In this document: positions 7,977 through 16,166 of the stretch, piece by piece | Layout: each line of letters opens with the position of its first letter | Numbering within the stretch: the stretch's first letter is position 1 | Source of the DNA: JBCDAP01 sp038747915 | GTDB lineage: Bacteria > Planctomycetota > Phycisphaerae > Phycisphaerales > UBA1924 | Reading direction: 5' to 3' | NCBI GenBank assembly: GCA_038747915.1 | Contig: JBCDJJ010000024.1 | Span: 1-43,885 of the forward strand | DNA length: 43,885 bases | The notes under the pieces: model-generated | What the model was told of the DNA's origin: nothing | The model's database searches: none | Seen by the model: only the letters and a program-made list of their open reading frames with translations | Position numbers and translations under genes: made by a program

Positions 7977-8960
7977 ATGGCAGTGACAGAGATCGACCCG
8001 ACCGAGACCATCCGTCGTCGGCGGTACGACTCCGTTGCCGAGGCAGTCGGGAATACCCCGATGGTTCGCCTGCGTCGGTTGAGCCCCCAGGGGGGCGCGA
8101 CGATCTGGCTCAAGATGGAGTGTGACAACCCGATGGACTCGGTGAAAGACCGTATCGGGAAAGCCATGATCGAGGCCGGCGAGCGGTCGGGCGAGATCAC
8201 CGAGGGGACGCACATCATCGAGCCGACCTCGGGGAACACCGGTATCGCGCTCGCCTTCGTGTGCGCCGCCAAGGGCTACGCGCTCACGCTGTGCATGCCC
8301 GACACGATGAGCCTCGAGCGCCGCGCGGTGCTCCGGCACCTCGGCGCCAACCTCGTGCTCACACCCGGTGAGAAGGGCATGAAGGGTGCCGTGGAGGCGG
8401 CGAGCGAGCTGATCGACAACGAGCGGAGTCGCGGGCACAACGTGTTCATGCCCCAACAGTTCGACAACCCCGCCAACCCGGCGGTCCACGAGGCCACGAC
8501 CGGCCCCGAGATCTGGGCCGACTCCGGCGGCGAGATCGACGCGATCGTCGCGGGTGTCGGCACCGGCGGCACGATCACCGGCGTTACGCGGTTCATCCGT
8601 CAGCACAAGCCGGAGTTCCAGGCGTTCGCGGTCGAGCCGGTCGAATCACCGGTCATCACCGGCGGCGAGCCGGGCAAGCACAAGATCCAGGGCATCGGCG
8701 CCGGCTTTGTGCCGGGCAACCTGGACGTGCAGCTGCTCAACGGTGTCGAGCAGGTCACCTCGGACCAGGCCTTCGAATGGTCTCGCCGCTTGGCCCGCGA
8801 AGAGGGCATCATGGGCGGCATCTCTGCGGGTGGGAATGTGTACGCGGCGCACCGCGTGGCGCAGCGGCCCGAGTTCGCCGGCAAGCACATCGTGACGATC
8901 TGCTGCTCGTTCGCGGAGCGGTATCTGTCGACGCCGCTCTTCGATGGCGAGAAGGAGTAG
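7977..8960 (+). CDS. cysK: Cysteine synthase A (O-acetylserine sulfhydrylase)
   Basis: A 327-residue fold-type II PLP enzyme that makes L-cysteine from O-acetylserine and sulfide. The PLP lysine is Lys57 in DSVKDRIG, the substrate loop is TSGNTG at residues 84-89, and the phosphate-binding GTGGTITG lies near residue 198. The C-terminal GGISAGGN motif is also present. The start is firm: AAGGAGG lies 6-7 bases before the ATG at 7977. It may be cotranscribed with the upstream rhodanese-like gene. Both it and pgsA converge on a 211-base gap containing a hairpin. Confidence 0.93.
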   Translation: MAVTEIDPTETIRRRRYDSVAEAVGNTPMVRLRRLSPQGGATIWLKMECDNPMDSVKDRIGKAMIEAGERSGEITEGTHIIEPTSGNTGIALAFVCAAKGYALTLCMPDTMSLERRAVLRHLGANLVLTPGEKGMKGAVEAASELIDNERSRGHNVFMPQQFDNPANPAVHEATTGPEIWADSGGEIDAIVAGVGTGGTITGVTRFIRQHKPEFQAFAVEPVESPVITGGEPGKHKIQGIGAGFVPGNLDVQLLNGVEQVTSDQAFEWSRRLAREEGIMGGISAGGNVYAAHRVAQRPEFAGKHIVTICCSFAERYLSTPLFDGEKE

Positions 8961-9042
8961 GGCCGAGGGCCATCGGAGCCGTGAGCGCGAGCACGCGGCC
9001 TCTGGCGATTCGTACCCGGTATGACGTTGATCGTGGCTCGGT

Positions 9043-9062
9043 CCACGGGCTCGCGCCCGTGG
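9043..9062. other. Perfect hairpin between convergent cysK and pgsA
   Basis: CCACGGGC at 9043-9050 and GCCCGTGG at 9055-9062 form a perfect eight-base-pair stem with a four-base loop. No T tract follows on either strand, so it is only a weak terminator candidate. It may act as a transcript-end stabiliser or in a Rho-dependent setting. The rest of the 211-base convergent gap shows nothing further that I can name. Confidence 0.35.
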
Positions 9063-9171
9063 CTCGTATTGGGAGTGGACCTCGCCGCTTGATGCACGTG
9101 AGGGACGCAAGATGAGCCACGAGCGCAAGCCTGCGTGTCGTGCGACGTTGGTCTTGCAACTGCCCGAGTAC

Positions 9172-9921
9172 TTATGCCTGTGGCGAGGATGTCTTGAGCG
9201 CTTGGAGGCCACGGACGGTGTATGGAATCGCGGACCAGATGGTGACGAGCACCACGATCCACGCGATCGTTGGCAGCACATAGCCCACAAAGGTCGCAAG
9301 GCCGGTGAAGCCGCCGTTCTCGCCGGTTGACGCCCGCTCAACGAGTGCGACGCTCACCAGGATGAGCGGGACCGCCACGGACTGCACGATCATTTTCAGC
9401 TTGCCGCTGAAGGTGGCGGAGAAGTCGACACCGCGCGACTCGCACGCGCCACGGATGGTCGTCACGAGCAGCTCGCGCGAGAGAATGGCAATGACCATCC
9501 ACGGGTGAACACCGGAGACCTGCCGCGGCGCGTCCGCACCGTGGACGGTGGACGCGAACATCGGCCCCGCGAGCAGGATAAACGCGCCGAGCACGAGGAA
9601 CTTGTCGGCGAACGGGTCGAAGATGCGGCCGAAGACCGTGATCACCCGCCACCGCCGCGCGAGATACCCGTCTAGTGCATCGGTCACGGCCGCGATGGTG
9701 AAGAGCAGCGCGCCGATCGGCAGCGCCCAGGCGTTCTGATCCGGGAAGCGATATGCCGAGAGCACGACAAAGAAGCCGATGGCGAGAATGAGTCGCAATA
9801 CGGTGAGTGCGTTGGGCAGGTGCGCGAGTGGGCCGGTGACGAGCGGTCCGGACTCCCCAGGTGTGGGCGGAGCGGTGCCGGGCTCTGACGCATTGTGGTT
9901 GGTTGGTGGCGTGCGGGTCAT
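9172..9921 (-). CDS. pgsA: CDP-diacylglycerol-glycerol-3-phosphate 3-phosphatidyltransferase
   Basis: A 249-residue CDP-alcohol phosphatidyltransferase of the inner membrane, which commits CDP-diacylglycerol to phosphatidylglycerol synthesis. The family motif D-x2-DG-x2-AR-x8-G-x3-D-x3-D is complete at residues 81-105 (DALDGYLARR followed by GRIFDPFADK). PNALTVLRLILA before it is the usual first membrane segment of PgsA. A Pro/Gly-rich tail of about 35 residues precedes it. A central loop of about 20 residues between membrane helices (including HGADAPRQVSGVH) is longer than in most homologues. The head group could be another alcohol, but PgsA fits best. It diverges from nuoJ. Confidence 0.85.
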   Translation of the reverse strand: MTRTPPTNHNASEPGTAPPTPGESGPLVTGPLAHLPNALTVLRLILAIGFFVVLSAYRFPDQNAWALPIGALLFTIAAVTDALDGYLARRWRVITVFGRIFDPFADKFLVLGAFILLAGPMFASTVHGADAPRQVSGVHPWMVIAILSRELLVTTIRGACESRGVDFSATFSGKLKMIVQSVAVPLILVSVALVERASTGENGGFTGLATFVGYVLPTIAWIVVLVTIWSAIPYTVRGLQALKTSSPQA

Positions 9922-9950
9922 GACGCGCGTGCTCTTGGCTCGCGGGAATC

Positions 9951-9979
9951 TTGCTGGTGCGCGCTGCCCACCTTATCCT
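9951..9979 (+). promoter_or_regulatory. Candidate promoter of the nuoJKLMN operon
   Basis: TTGCTG at 9951-9956 and TATCCT at 9974-9979 are separated by 17 bases in the gap between the divergent pgsA and nuoJ. The match to the sigma-70 consensus is partial (3 of 6 and 4 of 6). Transcription starting near 9986 would exclude translation from the TTG at 9951 and favour the start at 10038. Confidence 0.35.
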
Positions 9980-10037
9980 CCGCCCGCCTCCCGCCGGACT
10001 TCGGCTTCTCCAGACCGCTCGTAGGACGCGACTTCTC

Positions 10038-11249
10038 TTGGAAACGCTGATCAATCCTGCCCTTGTTTACAGCGGGATCGTGCTCGGAGCTATCGGCGTC
10101 GTGATCGCGCTGCCGAGGCGCGGGGTGAACCCGCATCTGATCGGGCTGCTGATTGGGATTCTGGCTGTTGGACTTGCAGCGATCGGGCTCGTGGTGCCTG
10201 CCCTGGTGCGCGCCGGCGAGACCGATGGGCCGGCGGGCCTGCCGAGCCCGTTTTTCTACGTTTTCGCGCTGATCGCGCTGGCCTCGGCGGCGCGGGTGAT
10301 CAGTCACCCGCGGCCGGTATACGCCGCCCTGTATTTCATCTTGACGATTCTGAGCTCGGCTTCGCTCTTCATCATCACCGGCGCGGAGTTCATGGGCTTC
10401 GCGTTGATCATCATCTACGCCGGGGCGATCCTGATCACGTATTTGTTCGTGATCATGCTGGCGACGCAGGCGCCGACCGAGGAGCAGGAGGAGGCGTTGA
10501 GTCCGTACGACGCCCAGGCCCGCGAGCCGGTGCTGAGCGTGGTGCTGGGGTTCACGCTGATCGCGGTGCTGACGGGGTCGATGGTGTCGGGTGTGAGCGA
10601 GCCCGGGTTCGAGGCGCGCAACACCAAGGCAGATCAGGCCTTGCTCTTCCAGATGCCGAAGAAGGTGCTGAGTGTGTACGAACGGCTTGGGGTCTTTCCC
10701 GCGCTGGATCGGCCGGAGCTCGACGAGGTGTCTGACCGGTTGGTGGTCACCCTTCCCGATGATGCGAAGCTCTCCGGTGCCATCACGTTTGGGGTGAGTG
10801 ATGCGGAGCGGTGGCGCGAGCTTGTCGCCAACCGTTCCCAGATTGCGGCGCTTGTGATGCCACCCGTGACAATGGGTGACGAGGTGGTGGATGGAAACGC
10901 GGGTCTCCGCGATGTAGAGACCGCGGAGGGGGTTGTGCAGGGCGTCACGCTCCTGCTGCCACCCGGTTTGGAGGTCGAGAACGCCGAAGCGGTCGGCTTC
11001 GCCCTGATCGCCGATCACCCGATCGCGCTCGAGCTGGCGGGTGTGATCCTGCTGATGGCGATGCTCGGGGCGGTGGTGCTCGCTCGGAAGCAGATCGAGA
11101 TCGGCGAGGCCGAGAAAGAGGCCGCTGCGGGCATGGCGGCCGTTGATGATGACGGGCACTCCGGTGGTCCGAACGGTCAGGCCGATCCGGAGACCGGTTC
11201 GAAGGTGGCACGCGGACGGCACGTCATGGTCACGGGAGAGCCGGCATGA
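10038..11249 (+). CDS. nuoJ: NADH-quinone oxidoreductase subunit J, with an inserted domain
   Basis: NuoJ (ND6) belongs to the membrane arm of complex I next to NuoK and NuoH. The core signature IIIYAGAILITYLFVIML is present, preceded by ARVISHPRPVYAALYFI. Two things are unusual. Two additional hydrophobic segments (about residues 5-50) precede the normal first helix. In addition, about 140 residues (roughly 185-325) lie between helix four and the last helix ELAGVILLMAMLGAVVLAR. The positive charges after the last helix suggest this loop is outside. A polar tail of about 60 residues ends the protein, giving 403 residues against the usual 160-200. The TTG start at 10038 is uncertain; the frame is open to 9951. 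The stop overlaps nuoK by four bases. Confidence 0.85.
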   Translation: METLINPALVYSGIVLGAIGVVIALPRRGVNPHLIGLLIGILAVGLAAIGLVVPALVRAGETDGPAGLPSPFFYVFALIALASAARVISHPRPVYAALYFILTILSSASLFIITGAEFMGFALIIIYAGAILITYLFVIMLATQAPTEEQEEALSPYDAQAREPVLSVVLGFTLIAVLTGSMVSGVSEPGFEARNTKADQALLFQMPKKVLSVYERLGVFPALDRPELDEVSDRLVVTLPDDAKLSGAITFGVSDAERWRELVANRSQIAALVMPPVTMGDEVVDGNAGLRDVETAEGVVQGVTLLLPPGLEVENAEAVGFALIADHPIALELAGVILLMAMLGAVVLARKQIEIGEAEKEAAAGMAAVDDDGHSGGPNGQADPETGSKVARGRHVMVTGEPA

Positions 11250-11614
11250 GCGGGCTTGATGTGATGACCCAGGTGCTCGCGCTCGGCCAAGTCGTGCCGG
11301 CCGGCTTTGCCGAGGTCGGCCTGGTGCACTACCTCGTGCTCGGCTCGGCGATGTTCGGCATGGGTGTCGTCGGCTTCCTTGCGCGGCGGAACCTGATCAT
11401 CATGTTCCTATGCACGGAGCTGATGTTCCAGGGCGTCGCGCTGTGCCTCGTCGGGTTCGGGCAGTATCACGGCAACCGCACGGGTGAGGTGTTCGTGATC
11501 TTCGTGCTGACGATCGCTGCAGCGGAGGCGGCACTCGCGCTCGCGCTGGTCGTGCTGCTCTTCAGGCGGGGTGAGACGTTGGACGCGGATGCGTGGCGGG
11601 AGCTCGAAGGGTGA
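11246..11614 (+). CDS. nuoK: NADH-quinone oxidoreductase subunit K
   Basis: NuoK (ND4L) is a three-helix subunit that holds two membrane glutamates of the proton path in complex I. Both are present: Glu58 in LCTELMFQGVAL and Glu94 in IAAAEAALALALV. The family signature HYLVLGSAMFGMGVVGFLARRNLI starts near residue 28. About 25 residues of N-terminal extension precede it, making 122 residues against the usual 100. Its ATG overlaps the nuoJ stop (ATGA), so translation is probably coupled. It is followed by a 29-base spacer made of 7-nt repeats before nuoL. Confidence 0.93.
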   Translation: MSGLDVMTQVLALGQVVPAGFAEVGLVHYLVLGSAMFGMGVVGFLARRNLIIMFLCTELMFQGVALCLVGFGQYHGNRTGEVFVIFVLTIAAAEAALALALVVLLFRRGETLDADAWRELEG

Positions 11615-11617
11615 GCC

Positions 11618-11645
11618 AGGCAACAGGCGATAGGCAATAGGCAAT
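11618..11645 (+). repeat. Heptanucleotide tandem repeat abutting the nuoL start
   Basis: The whole nuoK-nuoL spacer consists of four consecutive 7-base units with consensus AGGCRAY. The last unit supplies the first two bases of the nuoL ATG. A related array is found before rpsE at 43134-43161. Confidence 0.7.
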
Positions 11646-14096
11646 GGAGACCGTGCTCACGGACATTTTGACACTTGGGGCCGAGGCGGCCCATGGTGCG
11701 CATTCGGCCGGGGCCTCGTCGTTCCTCGACGGGCTGCGCCTTGATGGGCCGGCTGCGTGGGTGTTGATCCCGCTGCTCCCGCTGGTGGGTGCGCTGCTCT
11801 GCTTGGCGGGTTCGTTCGGCAAGGTGGCGAGCAAGCTGCCGGCCTACCTCGCGGTGGCGACGATCGGGCTGGCGTTTGCAGCGACGCTCGGTGGTCTCAC
11901 CGAGTGGCTCGCGTCGGGTGCTCACCCCACGGTGGTGAGCGTGTACGAGTGGATCGGTTTCCAGTGGGGCTCGAGCGAGACCGACCGGGTCTCAGCGGAC
12001 TTCGGGCTCTACATGGACGGGTTGTCCTGGCTCTGATGACCTTTGTGATGATGCTCGGCGGTCTGATCGCGCTCTACGCGAGCGAGTACATGTCGCACGA
12101 TGTCGGCCGCGGGTACGGCCGGTTCTTCGCTGCGTTCTGCCTGTTCGTCTTCTCGATGAGCTGCCTGGTGATGGGCGACAACCTCTTCCTGCTCTACCTG
12201 GGATGGGAGGGCGTTGGGCTGTGCTCGTACCTGCTGATCGGCTACTTCTACAAGAAGCCCGAGGCGGTGGCCGCAGCGAAGAAGGCATTCATCGTCAACC
12301 GCATCGGCGACCTCGGGCTCGCGCTCGGCGTGTTCCTGATCTACACGACATTCGGCACGGTCGAATACACGGCCTTGTTCCAGCTTGTGGAGGCGGGCGT
12401 GGATGGCTCGGGCGACGCCCTGGCTGGGCGGTGGGAGACGTGGGGCATCCCGTGTCTGCTGATGATCGGGGCGTTCGGCAAGTCGGCCCAGCTGCCGTTG
12501 TACGTCTGGCTCCCCGACGCGATGGAGGGCCCGACGCCGGTCTCCGCGCTGATCCACGCGGCGACGATGGTGACCGCGGGCATCTACCTGATCGCGCGTA
12601 TGTTCCCGCTGTTCACGCTCGATCCGAACCTGACGGCCCTGAACGTGGTCGCCTGGGTGGGGGCGTTGACCGCTCTGCTGGCGGCGACGATCGGCATGGC
12701 CCAGTTCGACATCAAACGGATCATGGCGTATTCGACGGTGTCGCAGCTTGGGTACATGTTCGCGGGGCTGGGTGTTTTGAGTTCCACGGGCGCGGTGTAC
12801 CACGTGTTCACCCACGCGTTCTTCAAGGCCATGCTCTTCTTGGCGTGCGGTGCGGTGATGCACGGCTTCGCCGGTCAACTGGACCTCCGCAAGCTCTCGG
12901 GCCTGTGGAGCCAGAAGGGCTGGAAGATCACGACGATCGCGATGTTCGTGGGGTGCCTGAACCTCGCGGGCGTGCCGTTCATGGCGGGCTACTGGTCCAA
13001 GGACATCATCCTGGCCGAGAGCTTCACGCGGCCGGGCATGCAGGCGATCGGGTGGATCCTGCTCTTCACCGCGGGGCTGACGGCGTACTACACCTTCCGC
13101 GTGTTCTTCCGCGTGTTCGTCGGCCCGGCCCACCACGAGCCGGGCGACGAGGTGCATGATCACGAGCACGACGAGGCCGGCCACCACGCCGGCGGCGAAG
13201 AGTCGCTCCACGACACCGCGCAGCACGGCGATCACCACGCGGACCACTTCCACCCGCACCCGCCGCAGTTTGCGATGAACCTGGTGCTCGGCACGCTCAC
13301 CGTGCTCACGCTCCTCGCGAGCACGACGTACTTCCTGCCCTCGCTGGTCAAGCCCGGCTCGACCGACACCGGTGTGTTCATCAAAGACTTCGTCGTGGCG
13401 TCGTCGGCCGACCAGAAGGTCGTACACAAGGCGTACTACGACACGCACGGTGCGCACACCGGCGACGAGCATCATGGCGAGGGCGAGACACACTCACTGT
13501 TGCACGATGGCGGCACCGAGTTGGCGCTCATCCCGGCTGTCGACGCGTTCGACCAAGCGACGGACCTGAGCCGCGCCGCGGCCGCGGAAGCCGGCGGGCG
13601 CTTTGCGGCGTACCCGAAGGAGAAGGCGCACCACGCCTCGCTCTTCGGGTTCGACCCCCACAAGGTGATGTACTACGTGTCGGGTGTGGTCGGCCTCATC
13701 GGCATCTTGATCGCTGCATTCCTGCACGGGCCCAAGGGCATCGCCGGGCTGATGATCGGTGGGCGGACCACAGCAGCGGAGGCTCGGTCCGATGCGGTCG
13801 CCGCGAAGCTCGGCCCGATCCCGAAGTGGGCGGAGCACAAGTGGTACGTGGACGAGTTCTACGACCTGGTGATCGTCGGCCCGCTCCGGCTACTGAGCTA
13901 CGTCTTTCAGACGATCGACAAGCTGCTGGTGGATGGGCTGGTCAACCTCGCGGGCATCCTCCCGCGCGGCATCGCGCACGCGCTGCGGCCGGCTCAGAAC
14001 GGCATCCTGCACACCTACGCGACGGGCATGGCCTTCGGCATCGCACTGGTGCTGGTGGCGGTGTGGCTCGTTGTCCTCGCGAACGGAGGGTCGTGA
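11644..14096 (+). pseudogene. nuoL: NADH-quinone oxidoreductase subunit L, frameshifted
   Basis: NuoL (ND5) is the distal antiporter-like subunit of complex I. The first frame (11644-12036) gives residues 1-130 and ends in YMDGLSWL, then TGA. The normal continuation, MTFVMMLGGLIALYASEYM, lies in another frame from about 12033 and runs to 14096. One missing base (or two additional) in TGGCTCTGATGACC would join them. Downstream key residues are intact: WEGVGLCSYLLIGYF carries the conserved Glu, and FGKSAQLPLYVWLPDAMEGP carries the conserved Lys. A His-rich loop (about 13130-13260) and a long region of lower conservation precede the lateral-helix end. The rest of the operon looks functional, so a sequence error is as likely as a true lesion. 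Confidence 0.88.
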
Positions 14097-14099
14097 GCG

Positions 14100-16166
14100 A
14101 TGCTGGTGCTCCTGATCGCCGTTCCGATCCTTGCAGCACTTGCGATCTGGTTGGCGCCGGCCTCGCTCGCGCGCACGCTCGCGGTGCTCGGCTCGGTCGG
14201 GCAGCTCGTGCTCGCCCTGGCCACCGCAGCGCTGTTCGACTGGTCGGCGGGCGGTGATCTCGCGGCCCAGCCGGGCACGATCCAGTGGACGCAGGTGCTC
14301 AACCCCGAGCTTGGCATCACCCTCGGCCTGAGCGCCGACGCGGTGTCGATGTGGCTCATCCTGTTGACCGCGTTCCTCGGGCCGCTCATGGTGTTCGGCT
14401 CGTTCAGCGCGATCACGACGCGCGTGAAGACCTACTACGCATGGCTCCTCGCGCTGCAGGGCGTGATCGTGGGTGTGTTCGCCGCGACCGATCTGATCCT
14501 GTTCTACATCTGCTTCGAGTTCACGCTCGTGCCGATGTACGTGCTGATCTCGCTGTACGGCTCGTCGAACCGGCGGAAGGCCGCGGTCAAGTTCTTCCTG
14601 TACACGTTCACGGGCTCGATCGTGGCGCTCGCGGGCCTGGTGTACGTGGCCTGGCAGCACGCGCTTGCAGCGGGCGAGTGGAGCTTCGCACTGACCGACC
14701 TGCAGGCCGCGGCCCAGGCGATGAGCCTGGGCGAGCAGGCGCTGGTGCTCGGCGCGTTGATGCTCGGCTTCGGCGTGAAGGTGCCGATCTTCCCGGTGCA
14801 CACGTGGCTCCCACTCGCGCACACCGAGGCGCCGACCGCGGGCTCGGTGATCCTGGCGGGCGTGCTGCTCAAGCTCGGCACGTACGCGATCTACCGGTTC
14901 GTGCTGCCCTTCGTGCCCGATGCGGTGGTGCATTACGCCCCGGTGCTCGCGGTGCTGGCGCTCATCGGCATCGTGTACGCCGGGCTGATCTGCTGGGTGC
15001 AGCGGGACGTGAAGAAGCTCGTGGCCTACTCGTCGGTGAGCCACCTGGGCTTCTGCGTGCTCGGGCTCTTCGCGCTCACCGGGGTCGGGCTGAGCGGCTC
15101 GATCCTATACATGATCAACCACGGGCTCTCGACGGGGGCGCTGTTCTTCTGCATCGGCATGATGTACGAGCGCTACCACACGCGGAGCCTCAACGAGCTC
15201 GGCGGCCTCGCGACTCGGATGCCGATCTGGGCGTTCTTCATGGTGTTCTTCACGATGGCGTCGGTCGGGCTGCCGGGGCTCAACGGGTTTGTGAGCGAGA
15301 TCATGTGTCTGCTGGGCACGTGGCAGTCGGGGGCGCCGGGCGTGGGCGGGCAGTACGGGCCGCTCGGGCCGTGGTACGCCGCGGTTGCGGGCACGGGGAT
15401 GATCGTGGCCGCGATCTACCTGCTGTTCATGGTGGGTAAGATCGTGTTCGGCCCGCTCAAGGAGCCCGATGGCCACGCGCACGACGACAGCTCACACGGC
15501 CCCGCCCTGCCGCCGGATCTCTCGGCGCGCGAGGTGGGCGTGCTCGTGCCGCTCGCGCTGGCGTGCCTGATCCTCGGGATCTACCCGAAGCCGGTGCTGT
15601 CGACACTCGAGCACCCTGTGGCGGTGACGCTTGGTGTGTACGGGCACGAGGGCGACGACGGCCATGGTCACGAGCATGCCGCGGTCGGTGAGGGGGCGGA
15701 CGTGGCGCCCGAGCCGCCGGCCTTGATCGAGAGGTACGTCGTGACCGAGGTGGCGGGGTCGGTTCGCGCGACCGCACCCGGTGGCGTCGAACAGGTCGCG
15801 CAGATTGGCATGGCGCTGCCGCCGGGCACGGTGATTCAGACCGGCTTCCGCTCGGTGCTGATCATGCGCAACGATCAGCATGAGGTGAGACTTCCGCGCA
15901 TGGGTCGTTACAGGATTGCCGAGAGTGCAACGACCGCGACGCCCGCAGCCGAGCTTGTCGAGGTGGACTACGGACGCGTCGAGGTGGATGGCGTGGAGGT
16001 AAGGGGGATCCGCGTCAGTCTGCCGTTGCCGGAACCTACCGAGCGCCCCGAGCTTCGATACCGGTGGTCGGATCCCGACGGTGTACCGGTGGCCACGCCG
16101 ACAGCCGGTCTCTCGGCTGACACCGCAGAAGCAAAGGGTGATGCCAAGGTGGTGCGGTCATGGTGA
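14100..16166 (+). CDS. nuoM: NADH-quinone oxidoreductase subunit M with C-terminal FecR-like domain
   Basis: NuoM (ND4) is an antiporter-like proton-pumping subunit of complex I. The conserved Glu lies in YICFEFTLVPMYVLI, and the conserved Lys in GFGVKVPIFPVHTWLPLAHTEAP. The usual protein ends near residue 505 after the helix VLVPLALACLILGIYPK. Here the same uninterrupted frame continues to residue 688. A His-rich linker (GHEGDDGHGHEH) leads to a beta-rich segment at about residues 545-640, with VAGSVRA, GMALPPGTVIQTGFRSVLIM and YGRVEV. This is the pattern of a FecR-type domain. Since the C-terminus of this subunit faces the outside, the domain should be extracytoplasmic. Start ATG 14100 follows nuoL by three bases. 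Confidence 0.92.
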   Translation: MLVLLIAVPILAALAIWLAPASLARTLAVLGSVGQLVLALATAALFDWSAGGDLAAQPGTIQWTQVLNPELGITLGLSADAVSMWLILLTAFLGPLMVFGSFSAITTRVKTYYAWLLALQGVIVGVFAATDLILFYICFEFTLVPMYVLISLYGSSNRRKAAVKFFLYTFTGSIVALAGLVYVAWQHALAAGEWSFALTDLQAAAQAMSLGEQALVLGALMLGFGVKVPIFPVHTWLPLAHTEAPTAGSVILAGVLLKLGTYAIYRFVLPFVPDAVVHYAPVLAVLALIGIVYAGLICWVQRDVKKLVAYSSVSHLGFCVLGLFALTGVGLSGSILYMINHGLSTGALFFCIGMMYERYHTRSLNELGGLATRMPIWAFFMVFFTMASVGLPGLNGFVSEIMCLLGTWQSGAPGVGGQYGPLGPWYAAVAGTGMIVAAIYLLFMVGKIVFGPLKEPDGHAHDDSSHGPALPPDLSAREVGVLVPLALACLILGIYPKPVLSTLEHPVAVTLGVYGHEGDDGHGHEHAAVGEGADVAPEPPALIERYVVTEVAGSVRATAPGGVEQVAQIGMALPPGTVIQTGFRSVLIMRNDQHEVRLPRMGRYRIAESATTATPAAELVEVDYGRVEVDGVEVRGIRVSLPLPEPTERPELRYRWSDPDGVPVATPTAGLSADTAEAKGDAKVVRSW

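Noticed and set aside
9951..10037. Upstream TTG start for nuoJ at 9951
   Set aside because: It would add a Pro/Arg-rich non-membrane stretch and would overlap the candidate promoter; the TTG at 10038 leads directly into the first hydrophobic segment.
12015..12045. Programmed -1 frameshift in nuoL
   Set aside because: No slippery heptamer and no obvious stimulating structure; nuoL is not known to use recoding. Sequence error or mutation is more likely.
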